In this document: piece by piece, positions 12,896 through 22,530 of the stretch
Position numbering within the stretch: position 1 is the first letter of the stretch
Layout: each line of letters opens with the position of its first letter
From: Burhinus oedicnemus
Lineage: Eukaryota; Chordata; Aves; Charadriiformes; Burhinidae
Length of the DNA stretch: 64,000 nt
NCBI GenBank assembly: GCA_008921705.1
Contig: VFFE01008521.1
Coordinates: 1,329,255-1,393,254, forward strand
Direction: 5' to 3'
Notes under the pieces: generated by a model
The model's input: only the letters and a program-made list of their open reading frames with translations
What the model was told of the DNA's origin: nothing
Database searches by the model: none
Translations under genes and position numbers: made by a program

Positions 12896-15800
12896 TTATA
12901 AAATAGATTTATTTATAAAATATCATTTTAGTTGTTATACTATTAATATTTAAAAGGCATATTCTAAAAGGAAATATTATAAGGATTCAATGTAACAGTT
13001 AAACAGTTCATATTTTTATTCTAAAATTTTAGCATTTTGCTTTTGCCAAGAAACATCTTTTGCTTTCAGTTCAGTAAATAATATGTTCTAAAATATGTAT
13101 TATCTGTTTCTCAGTCTTAAAAATACCCCTGATAGTGCTAGCTATGGTTGCATGATTGAATCTCAAAGGAGATGAGGTTTGTTTAGTTAATATATGACAC
13201 CTCAATAAAGATTGATTTTGCTTGGAAATGAAATCTTCATACAACAAGAAGGCACACTATCTTCCTCTGTACTTTCCCCCTCTTGTGGGTAAAAGCTCAA
13301 GGAGAAAAAAAAGAGGAAAGTATTAACAGATATGCACAATGGTAGGTCATAAGGAAACAAAAATGAAACCCCACTCCCTGAAATATACTTTACTACTTCT
13401 CTGAGCTTGGAAAAGCTAGTACAAACATTTTAGCTATTTAGCTAGTGAACCTGGGAGAAAGAAGTCCTTAAGGAATGAGAAGCCATGTAAACAGTCCCTG
13501 AAAGAACATAATCACAATCAATGGCACCTAAAACCCAGTGATCTTGGAGAAGAGAATGTTTATGTATTTCCTCCACTGGATTATTTGAAGTTTCTTTGTA
13601 AAATGAGGTTCATACTGTGATGGCAGATGCTCCAGCATTCTCCTTAGTAGATTGGGAAAGCTGTAATGAGGATTGCCTACAAGAAAGCACTGTCACTGAA
13701 CAGCTGTGAAAGAGAAGTGCTCACCCCAAACTCCCTTGGTCCCCTCCATTTGGTGTCTACTTCAAGAGCTCCAAAGCTCTACTTTTTAGATATGGAGCTT
13801 GTGAAGTCAGAGGCAGTCTTCAAGGCAACTACTCATGTAACTCTGATCCTCATTACCTGTACAACTTGTGGGCAAAACCATCAAAGGTTTGATTGTCAGG
13901 GAATGACAACTTGAAACAAAAATCCCATAGAACAATATGCAATGGAAGATTGGAGCGTAGACCTAAGGCAACATGCAGAGGTGACACAAATGCTCATGCA
14001 ACTTACAATTATTTTTTAGGAATTATTTGAGTTCTGGGATGAAAACTGAAATGTTAGCCTAAACATTGTTTACTTTTCTGTACTGGATATAGAATCAGAT
14101 TAAAACAAGTTTAATATGTTACCTGCAACAAGTTCATTTGAGGAAATTATCCTAACAGTAAGTTCTCCTGTGACATATAAGTATTCCAGCATTCCTCATA
14201 GCAGAAAAATTATTTCCACCATTGCCACAGGCCTTCCTCTAGGCATTCAGTTCCTCCATTCGTTCCACAGGAACACAGATATTTCTCTCCTTTGTAAAGA
14301 ATTTCAATATATATGATTCAAGTTTATAAATGGAATTCTGCTTATTCCCTTAGCTCCTCTTTTGGAATCCAGTCTATCTTTATTCCAAACAAACATGTCT
14401 ACCAAAATTTTGCCATGGTACTGATGCAGATTATTTCAGTAGTTCTACTTTTACAAGCCTGAGATAAGGTTCATAAAAGAGCCAATGGTAGCCAAAGGAC
14501 ACCAGGGTGGACACAGCCAGCGTGGTCTATGAGGGTGTAGGCCTTAACAAATGGATGTAAGCCAACAGAGGCCATCTGGCTTAAGGGCCAGGGCTGCTCC
14601 CTGAACTTCCTTTTAACAGTAGAGACACAATGATGCATCGCTCTAACTGCTATGCTACGCACCTGCACACTGAGGCATACTCAGTATTAATCTCTATAAT
14701 CATGACTGCTTTGGGGATTTTTTTATTATCTCTTGTATTGAAAAAATAAAGCTTTGGATAATCTGAAAAAAATTTTGTCTAGTGCTTTTTACTTTTTTAT
14801 TTATTTTGTTTGAAAAATGGAAAAATTACAGAAACATACTGGGTAAAAATTATATACTAATTGGATACTAAAATCTTTTTTTTGGTCTATTTCACTTGGT
14901 CACCTCTCCTGTTCTCCGTGACCTTCCAATGAAAATGTCCTTTAACTACAATAAATACTATAGTTTTATGGTTGCTCAATTTCTGTTTAAACATTTTTGA
15001 GTAAGATTATTCAACTTCTGATTTCACAAGTTCATCAGCAATCTACCCTCCTCTCCAGTTTTCTATAATAAACTATTCCCTGAAAAAAAGTTTCTCAGCT
15101 CTTATCACAGTAGTTAGCAGCAGTCACACCAAGTTACACATTGGCAAATCAGTGTGAGTGTAAGTAGCATAATTTGTATGTTGAGAAGATGAAACAAAGC
15201 AATTTGTCTCCTGTGTGTGCAATTCACAGCATCTCCTTGAATGCTTTTATATAAATACCATGTTGAAAAAACTGAATGTGAGCCTACTTTCAACTAAATA
15301 TCTGTCAATGAAAGACCTAAAGTTAGGGAGCATTTCTATGGCTTTTGTCTTCCAACATCTCCAGTTTAGACAAGCGCTCATCTGGAAACTAGACATGTTT
15401 ACTTTGCTGGAAATATGGAAATGTAGTCCAAGAATTTGACCCTTTTTTTTTAGTTTCTCAGCAATATATATTTCATGTTTAAAAGGTTGAATCTCACTCA
15501 AGTCTCTCCATCTAAATATCAGAAATAAACCTTAATTGAGATATCCATGTTCTCTCTAGAGCCAGGGGAACCAGACAGTGGTTGTGTCCGGCAGATAATG
15601 GCATGCATAATGACGGTCATTCCTAACCCTCCTGGTCACCTGATGTCTTTTGTATGCCCTGAGTATGGCTTGAGAATATAGGACTGTTTGAAAGCAAAAG
15701 ACTCTGGCAGTGACCAAAGGTACAAGTAGTATCTAGATTCCAGTAGATACTAGAATCAAACCAAAGTTTGATTTGAGATGTAGTAGCACGCATGTACAAG

Positions 15801-15956
15801 CACCTCTCCTCTAGCAACTCAGGAGATTACGTCAGATTATATGTGTGTTTAAGGTGATTGAGGTGCTGTGGAATAAGTGTCACCCCAAGTGATAATCATT
15901 TAGTAAAAACGTAGGTGGTTTCACATGTTGTGCCAGTATTACTATAGGATTTGGGG

Positions 15957-15978
15957 AAAAAAAAAAAAAAAAAAAAAA
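15957..15978. repeat. Poly-A tract (22 A)
   Basis: An uninterrupted A run. No LINE or retrocopy body could be recognised upstream of it, so it is treated as a simple repeat. Confidence 0.9.
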
Positions 15979-16744
15979 GAGGATGGAATATTCTATGGTA
16001 ATGGCTGTAAAGTATATAAATTAAATTTAAAATTTTCTTGTATTTAACTCTAAAAATATAATGTAAATGGTGCAGATTAGAATCAAAATAGAATTTCCTG
16101 TCACAGAGGATAGAATATCTATGAAATATCAACAAGTGTAATTCATATTATTGCAGCATAGAACTCTATTCACTTCAGTGCTTTTGCTATTGAATAACTG
16201 TCATATCCAAAATGTCACCTTACCCTTATTGCTTTTGGTCTCTGTCTATACTGAGGTTGTTAGTCCCGTGCAAGAGAGCAAAGAATATCACATGCTTCTA
16301 CTGTAAATATTGTATGTAACTTATTCCTCTTCTCTGGAGACTTTGCCTCTGTTCAAAAGTCAATTGAGCTGCACTGCTTGGTCTGTGATATCTGCACAGC
16401 TATTTCATTAAAATACATGTTCAGTTATACAACAAGGGTCCTATCTCTTAAAATACCATTTGAGCCTAAGAATTCTGGAAACTTAACAGTAGACTGTTGT
16501 CTACCCAGCCATATACTGAGAGCCAAAACTGAGAAAGTCTATGAATATCCAAACTTTATTGTTCATTTTTTGGGTGGAGGGGGTTGGAGATGATTCACAG
16601 TTTCCACTAAAAGAATGCAATGATATATTCAGAGTTATTTTATTTTCTGACAGTATAAAAATAACATTTCAGTGAAAACAATTCTTCATATTGTCTACAG
16701 CATCCCTTTCATTTTATATGTATGTCCATTTTGTTTTGTAATTC

Positions 16745-16764
16745 NNNNNNNNNNNNNNNNNNNN
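16745..16764. other. Assembly gap (20 N) at CR1 edge
   Basis: Twenty N bases interrupt the CR1 ORF1 fragment. Sequence to the left is not CR1-like, so the open frame that appears to continue through the gap to 16714 is artificial. Confidence 0.98.
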
Positions 16765-17229
16765 GCTTATCCCCTCATCAATCCCTGCAACTGGTGGGAT
16801 AGAGGAGAACACTATTTGTATTCCTGATGCCTTCACCAGCCATCCCAGGGCCCCAAAGTCATTCTTCATTGCCCTTAGACTTCTGGTAGCTACCTCATCA
16901 CCACCTACTTGAAATATCAGTAGTGGGTAGTAATCTGAGGGCCGAACCAGGGTAGGGAGTTTTCTCCTTATGTCCTTAATCCTGGCCCCAGGGAGGCTGC
17001 TGACTTCCCTGTGGGATGGGTCTGGTCTACAAATGGGGCCCTCTGTTCCCTTCAGAAGGGAGTCACCTACTACAATTACCTTTCTTCTTTTCTGAGTTGA
17101 GGAAGTCCTAAGGTGTGGAGGTGAGTGATTAGCCCCGGGTGACTCATTGGATGGATCATCCTCTCCATCCTCCTTCGCCTGGCCCTCAGTTTCCAAAGCC
17201 CCATACCTATTACTCAAAGCCATATCCAA
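16765..17229 (-). pseudogene. CR1 LINE ORF1 fragment with SGNH/GDSL esterase domain
   Basis: A minus-strand frame is open from 17229 to the gap (about 155 residues). An acidic, Ser/Pro-rich N-terminal part is followed near residues 51-57 by the block VIVVGDS, the SGNH-hydrolase block I with the nucleophile serine. Next come PICRPD, LPGARIKDI and RPSDYYPLLIFQVG. Esterase domains of this kind are established for ORF1 of CR1-clade LINEs, where they are thought to assist retrotransposition. The block III position, where G-x-N-D is expected, reads GGDE (residues 109-112), so the catalytic Asn appears lost. The C-terminal His block lies in or beyond the gap. Orientation is opposite to the CR1 3' end that abuts it at 17230. 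A dead fragment is the likeliest reading. Confidence 0.75.
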
Positions 17230-17481
17230 CTTGACCTTAAAGAGGGTAGATTTAGACTAGATATAAGGAAGAAATTTTTTACAATGGGGATGGTGAAACA
17301 CTGGAACAGGTTGCTCAGAGAGGTGGCAGATGCCCCATCCCTGGAAACATTCCAGATCAGGTTGGATGGGGCTCTGAGCAACTGGATCTAGTTAAAGATG
17401 TCCCTGCTCACTGCAGGGGAGTTGGACTAGGTGACCTTTAAAGGTCTATTCCAACCCAAACTATTCTATGATTCTATGGGA
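17230..17481 (+). mobile_element. CR1 LINE 3' end
   Basis: Begins at AAAGAGGGTAGATTTAGACT and runs through typical CR1 3' sequence (CACTGGAACAGGTTGCTCAG, then GGTTGGATGGGGCTCTGAGC, then TTGGACTAGGTGACCTTTAA) to the octamer-like end ATTCTATGATTCTATG. It is 5' truncated. It is joined head to head to an ORF1 fragment on its left, and on its right to the interior of a CR1 on the opposite strand. Confidence 0.9.
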
Positions 17482-17712
17482 CCTCCACAACTTCTCTGGA
17501 CAACCTGTTCCAGTGTCTCACCACCCTCATCATAAAAAAAATCTACCTCATGTCCAATCTAAAAGTACCCTCTTTCAGTTTAAAACTGCTGGCTCTTATC
17601 CTGCCTGTTACTACAGGGCCCAGTAAAAAGTCTTTCTGCATGTTTCATATAAACCTCCTTTACATATTGAAAGGCCTCGATAGGTCTCCCAGGAGCCTTG
17701 TATTCTCAATAA
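17482..17712 (-). mobile_element. CR1 LINE fragment, antisense, lacking its 3' terminus
   Basis: Reads as the complement of the CR1 ORF2 end and 3' region: ACAACCTGTTCCAGTGTCTC, CACCCTCATCATAAAAAAAA, CTGGCTCTTATCCTGCCTGT and AAAGGCCTCGATAGGTCTCC. The expected terminal octamers are missing where it meets the plus-strand CR1 at 17481. This suggests that the plus element inserted into it or that the junction is rearranged. Confidence 0.8.
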
Positions 17713-17868
17713 AAAAAAAATTTAAAAGTTTTATTTTTCATATCTGAGTGTAGTTTTCACAATTTGACTAGGAAAACTGACAACAAAGGACAGACAGTCC
17801 TTTCTGAGGACTGAGATTTTCATGAACTTTTCTGGACAATCATAAAGAGGACAGTCTTGTCTGTGATA

Positions 17869-18025
17869 TGGTGAAACCCCTTGGTGGGTTGACCATTGCT
17901 GGCTGCCAGGTGCCCACCAAGCGGGTCCTTCAATCCCCTTCCATCAACAGGACAATTCATCAGATACAGTAAGGACAATAAGGAGACAGGGACAAGGGAG
18001 ATTACTTACCAATCATGTTTAGGAC
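17869..18025 (-). mobile_element. Fragment of an avian LTR-retrotransposon repeat
   Basis: The words TTGGTGGGTTGACCATTGCT, CTGCCAGGTGCCCACCAAGC and GGAGATTACTTACCAATCATG match the pattern of a common bird endogenous-retrovirus repeat as I recall it. The orientation is inferred. Ends and target duplications are not visible, so it is a remnant. Confidence 0.45.
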
Positions 18026-19490
18026 TGTTTAGGGCTTCAGATTGTTTTTAATCTAAATATGGCTTAGTTGGCACATTTTCAGTTCAGTAAAGAGAAGAGA
18101 AAATGAAGAGAAAGGTTTTTGACTTGCAGTGAATACAAGTTTTCTATTAGATGTTTAAAAATACTAAGCTTTTAGTTTAATTTTTATTATTAATAATACA
18201 TTCAAACCAGGGAACACTAAAGAAAACACACTGGAAGTAAAAGCGGCATCAAAATCAATTTACAACTGTGGCACAGGATAAGGATGTCTACTATATTTGG
18301 GTGTACAGTTAGGTTTTTAGCAAAAGCAAGACCAACTAAGAGACCAAATGCTGTCACAAGACTGTCATTTAGAATTTGTATTTCCAGTGGGGCTTAAATG
18401 CTCTTACTTTGGAAAAAACAATAAATTTGTTGGTTATGGCTGCTCCCACCAAAAAACTGTTTGGCCTTTGTTCAGCTGCAGATACCCTTTAGACTCCTGT
18501 CCTCACAGTTACTTAGGAATCTACTTTTTTTTTCAGTTGTTACTCTTTTATGCAGTAGCTCAGAACTGTATAGGTTGTACTATGCAACGCTTGTACTAGA
18601 CTAGGAAGTGCAGTGACATTGGATTAATAAATTATAAATAGTTTAAAGGTCTTCAGAGAGCTATCACAATGATGACTCGGGTATGTTTCTTAAGTCTTCA
18701 ATGCTGAGATTGGGGTAAATTGACAGCAGTAGGCACAGAGATATAGTAAGTGATACTCTTCCTGTAGTAAGTGATAACTTTTGCACCCACTATTTTTGAT
18801 TTGCATCTGCTATAGCTATGATCTAATCTCTCTTATGAGTATATATATCAATGATCCATAGGCATTTTCCTCCTGAGTCATTTTCCTTAAATGTCTGTGC
18901 TGGTGGTATCACAGGCCATCTCCATGGAAACAATTATGAGACTACAAAGAGCGAGTGGTGACATCACTAAGTGAATCAACCAAGAGAAGGAATGTTTGTA
19001 AATAGAAAACAAACTTCTATAAAGCAATTTAGTAAATTACAGTGAGAAACGCATAATATTGTCTATGTAGTAGATCTATGTAGTAGTGTTCAAAGGCTTT
19101 TCTTCTGTCAAGAAAGTTAAATTTTTTTAAAGTTTGCTGGAATATGATGGCAGCTCTTTAAATTAAATCACTGTCAATCTCTTTCAGCTGACAGTGTGAG
19201 CATATTTAAATAGCTTTATAGCTACAGTACCATATGTTGCAGTTAGTATGAAAATGCAAATTTCTCAATAGAAAAAGATTTCTGTCCTAGGGTGAACAGG
19301 AATAGTGACTTCATTCCTGATATTGTTGTCTTTATTGATGTAACTTCTGATATAATTAGATTATATGAACCCTATGAATACACTTCCTTCTCAAGTTGCA
19401 CTTTCTGATGGAAATTTGCTGTAAGGAATAAATGTTTCATTTCCTTTCATTTGTACCTTCACCATACAGCTTTCATTTTTTGTTCGCTGT
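18026..19490. other. Anonymous sequence, no feature seen
   Basis: AT-rich, with no recognised repeat or gene. A short duplication of TCTATGTAGTAG lies near 19062-19087, and GTAAGTGATA occurs twice near 18746 and 18765. Confidence 0.6.
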
Positions 19491-20041
19491 TGTCCTGGTT
19501 TCAGCTGGGACAGAGTTTTTTTTCTTTCCAGTAGCTGCTGTGTTTTGGATTTAGTATGAGAAGAATGTTGATAATACATACTGGTTTAGTTGTTGCTAAG
19601 TAATGTTTACATTAGTCAAGGACTTTTTCAGCTTTCCATAGAAACTGAGAGGGAGCATAAACAGGACAAGCTGGCCAAAAGAATATTCCATACTATAGAT
19701 ACCACACTCAGTATATAAATGGGGGTTGGCTGGGGGGCAGGAATCTGCAGTCGCTGCTTGGGACAGGCTGGGAAACTGATCATGGGGTGGTGGGAGTATC
19801 TTGTGTTGTACCACTTTATTTTGTATATTCTTTTACTATTATTATTGTTATTGTTATTTTCCTCTTCCATTACTCTTCTATTAAACTGTCTTTTTCTCAA
19901 CCCACGAGTTTTTTTCCATTTCCTCTCCTTTTCTCTCTTTTCTTTTTTCTCTTTTCTCTTCTCTCTACCCTACTGGGGGGTGGGGGGGAGTGAGTGCAAA
20001 GCTGTGTGGTCCTAGTTGCTGGCTGGGGTTAAACCACAACA
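19491..20041 (+). mobile_element. Solo LTR of an avian endogenous retrovirus
   Basis: The element starts TGTCCTGGTTTCAGCTGGGA and ends GGGGTTAAACCACAACA, giving the TG...CA boundaries and short inverted termini of a retroviral LTR, about 551 bp. Inside are a TATA box (TATATAAA, 19712-19719), an ATTAAA polyadenylation signal at 19880-19885 followed by TCAACCCACGAG, and a CT-rich U5. No primer-binding site or internal region follows, so it is a solo LTR. No clean target-site duplication was found (left flank CGCTGT, right flank ACTGGT). The family is widespread in bird genomes; the exact family name is not asserted. Confidence 0.85.
19712..19719 (+). promoter_or_regulatory. LTR TATA box
   Basis: TATATAAA lies in the solo LTR about 160 bases upstream of the ATTAAA signal, as expected for a U3/R boundary. 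Confidence 0.6.
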
Positions 20042-21061
20042 ACTGGTTTCTTCATCCCCAAACTTAGAAAAAGAATTACATCACTACAAATAAATTATTT
20101 TTCTCATATTCTTTTGAACATCAGCAGACTTTTCTGTGGACATTGAATATACACTCTCACTCTTCACCTAATTAGCTAGAGATTTCTTTAGAAATTATCA
20201 TTTTACCCTGTGAGCTTTTTAGAATTGAACATATAACAAAATGCATAACACCTCAAAATCATGTCAAACATTTATTGTCGTCTTGCATGCAGTCTTTTAT
20301 TTGTTTGTACTTGATATATGAAATACCTATCAGTTCCATTTGAAAGAGTAGCTTCTACTTTCAGTACCAAAGAATGTAAAATGTTCTTGTATTTAATTAT
20401 TTACCCAAAGCATAGTCTAATCAAGGTTTGGTAATAGAACTGATTAAACCTATTTGAAATTCTACTCCAAAATTGTTCATCTGGATGTCCAGAGTTATTC
20501 CCATATGCTTTTTAATCAGTATCAGTTGCCAGAACACCCAAAACAACCCAGAAGAGAATTATTTGATTGCCTTTTGCTTATGGCTGCATCCTCCAGCTTA
20601 TTCCATGAAGCTGGCAAAAGATGTGTTACTGTATAACTGATGGAAATACTCACAATTCCTTAATTCCTTATATTTGCCATTTATAGCTCTGAAAACAATA
20701 TTTAGATCTGCTACAAGAATAAGCGAAGATTTTTATCTTGGCAATTGTTTTGCAAATGGTCATTGTGGCGTTGTCTTTTGCACCTGACAACTGAATGAGA
20801 AGAATTCTGAAGAACGGTGAAGTCAATAAATTGTACCAGGGTGTCAGTAAGTGTATCTATTGCAAAGTGCATAAAAGCAGTAGGACGTAGTCTGAAAATG
20901 AATATGTTCTGCAAAACCATCCGAAGTGAAATATTCTTGTAGATATATTCCATGAGTGTTAATTTAAGCTGCACAGAAGGTATTTTTCCAGCAGGTGGGC
21001 AATGCCCTTCAGGGATTATTGGAATACTGGGAATATTACTGTGGGATATCATTATAGGAGT
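20042..21061. other. Anonymous sequence, no feature seen
   Basis: Lies between a solo LTR and a CR1. A 128-codon minus-strand frame (20711-21097) runs into the CR1 and has no recognisable motif. It is not supported as a gene. Confidence 0.6.
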
Positions 21062-21538
21062 TTTGGTGGTGAGGAGAGAGCATCCAAAGAAGAGCAATGA
21101 AGCTGGTGAAAGATCTAGAGCACAAATTTTATGAGGAGTGGCTGAAGGAATGGGGATTCTTTAGTCTCAAGAAAAGAAGGCTTAGGGAAGATCTTATCGT
21201 TCTCTACAACTACCTGAAAGGAGGTTGTAGAGAGGCGGGGGTTGGTCTTTTCTCCCAAGTAACAAGCGATAGGATGAGAGGAAATGGCCTCAAGTTGTGC
21301 CAGGGGAGGTTTAGGATGGACATTAGGAAAAATTTCTTCACTGAAAGGGTTATCAAGCATTGAAACAGGCTGCACAGGGAAGTGATTGAGTCACCATCCT
21401 TGGAGGTATTTAAAAGATGTGTAGATGTGGTGCTGAGGGACATGATTTAGTGGTGGAGTTGGCAGTATTAGGTTTATGGTTTGACTTGATCTTAAGCGTC
21501 TTTTCCAGCCTAAATGATTCTATAATCCTATTCTATGA
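21062..21538 (+). mobile_element. CR1 LINE, 5' truncated
   Basis: Carries the end of ORF2 and the 3' region: GAGCAATGAAGCTGGTGAAA, TTTAGTCTCAAGAAAAGAAG, GGCTTAGGGAAGATCTTATC, CTACAACTACCTGAAAGGAG, ATTAGGAAAAATTTCTTCAC and TATTTAAAAGATGTGTAGAT, ending with TGATTCTATAATCCTATTCTATG. The wording belongs to a different CR1 subfamily from the element at 45965. The frame is broken. Confidence 0.9.
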
Positions 21539-22083
21539 AATGTATGAGAAGTTGCAGCTCACTTCAAACACATGTTGAACATTGCATTGGGAGCTGCACA
21601 GAAGACATTGAATTCAAGGAGTCAGTGATCATGAGCAGGCTGTGTCTGCTCTATGGGGTGTTGTACTCAGAGCTTGAGAAACCCGTATGTTAGTAATACA
21701 ACCTGTAATTTATAAGATCTTTGGGAAAGGTAAACTGTATGTTGATCAAAGAGTGGGATGTGATGACCCTGAGTGGGAGATCACTGCACACCAAGGGGTC
21801 AGTGATCCACATAACAATCCAGGCTTGTGCTGTGCAGGGCTGTGCTGTGCATCCAGCCTGAGCTTCAAGTGGTGCTGTGCGGCACAACCCCATGGCTGCA
21901 GGACAAGTTCAGCCAGCTGTGGCACGAGCACACCCCACACACACCTCCACCGCCCGCAGGTCTAATGGCATGGTACAGGGGCATGGTGGCACATTTGGCA
22001 AGAAGTGCATGAGCTGCTGGTCACCTACACAAACAACCTCCAGCCACATACCTCAGATACCTGAGCCCTAGAGACCACCTCAG

Positions 22084-22177
22084 CCAATGAGCCCACCTTG
22101 GAAACACCTTGACCAATGAAAGCTACATGACCACAAACAATAGATGACCACAGTATAGATCTGACCAGGTTATAAAA
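22084..22177 (+). promoter_or_regulatory. CCAAT / CCAAT / TATA promoter module
   Basis: CCAAT at 22084-22088 and at 22113-22117, and TATAAAA at 22171-22177. Spacing of 54-87 bases between CCAAT and TATA is normal for a vertebrate or retroviral promoter. Transcription would start near 22200. Confidence 0.55.
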
Positions 22178-22261
22178 TGGGGTCCCTGCTGTAGGCCCCC
22201 TTTTGAGTGGTTCTCCTTGGAGCAGTGGGTCTGTCATCAGAAGCCCTCCCTTTGTGTCAAC

Positions 22262-22311
22262 ATGTCAGCTCAGAGTAACTTCCCCGAGGATTGGGTGTCC
22301 TCACCTTTTAG
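22262..22311 (+). other. Short leader open frame ending at a splice donor
   Basis: About 85 bases after the TATA box an ATG opens 16 codons that run to AG|GTGAGT (donor at 22312-22317). Unspliced, the frame stops at once. It could be a spliced leader driven by the upstream promoter. The product is not recognised. Confidence 0.25.
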
Positions 22312-22530
22312 GTGAGTGTTTTGTGCATTTTGTATCATCATTCTAAGCTTAGAGTCAATATGTACGGTGTAGTAATAGCTCCCAACTAACATCCTGAACC
22401 TGTAAAAATTGTGTCTGCCTAAGTGTTTGTAGTATAAGTTTCTTGTCAATTTTTACCATTTTACCCTTTTTTTGTGACACCATTAAAAACTGATTTTTTT
22501 TTTAACATCTTTTGTTGGTCTTCCACGACA

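Larger units (their letters stand above)
7558..16744. other. Anonymous AT-rich sequence with low-complexity tracts
   Basis: No gene or transposon family is recognised. Local tracts: (AATC)n at 7966-7984, a T run at 9465-9481, a T run at 12557-12574, an AAT/AAC-rich triplet tract at 12841-12895, and a 22-base A run at 15957-15978. A 14-base word TAAATTAAGGTATT occurs twice near 12122 and 12151. An acceptor-donor pair at 9844-9911 has no open frame. Confidence 0.6.
21541..22530 (+). mobile_element. Probable solo LTR (unassigned family)
   Basis: The architecture is that of an LTR: two CCAAT boxes (22084-22088 and 22113-22117), a TATA box (22171-22177), an ATTAAA signal (22482-22487) and a 3' end TTCCACGACA resembling the termini of the other LTRs here. 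The 5' boundary is uncertain: TGTATGAG directly after the CR1 at 21541 is one choice. No target duplication or primer-binding site was found. An alternative is a genuine cellular promoter with a short first exon. Confidence 0.45.

Noticed and set aside
16714..16764. Extension of the CR1 ORF1 frame through the gap to 16714
   Set aside because: The sequence left of the gap is not CR1-like and the frame through N bases is meaningless.
19975..19988. G-rich tract as a possible G-quadruplex
   Set aside because: It has too few separate G runs for a convincing four-run motif. The similar tract at 35923-35938 is also marginal.
20711..21097. 128-codon minus-strand frame
   Set aside because: No motif, no splice context, and it overlaps the start of a plus-strand CR1.
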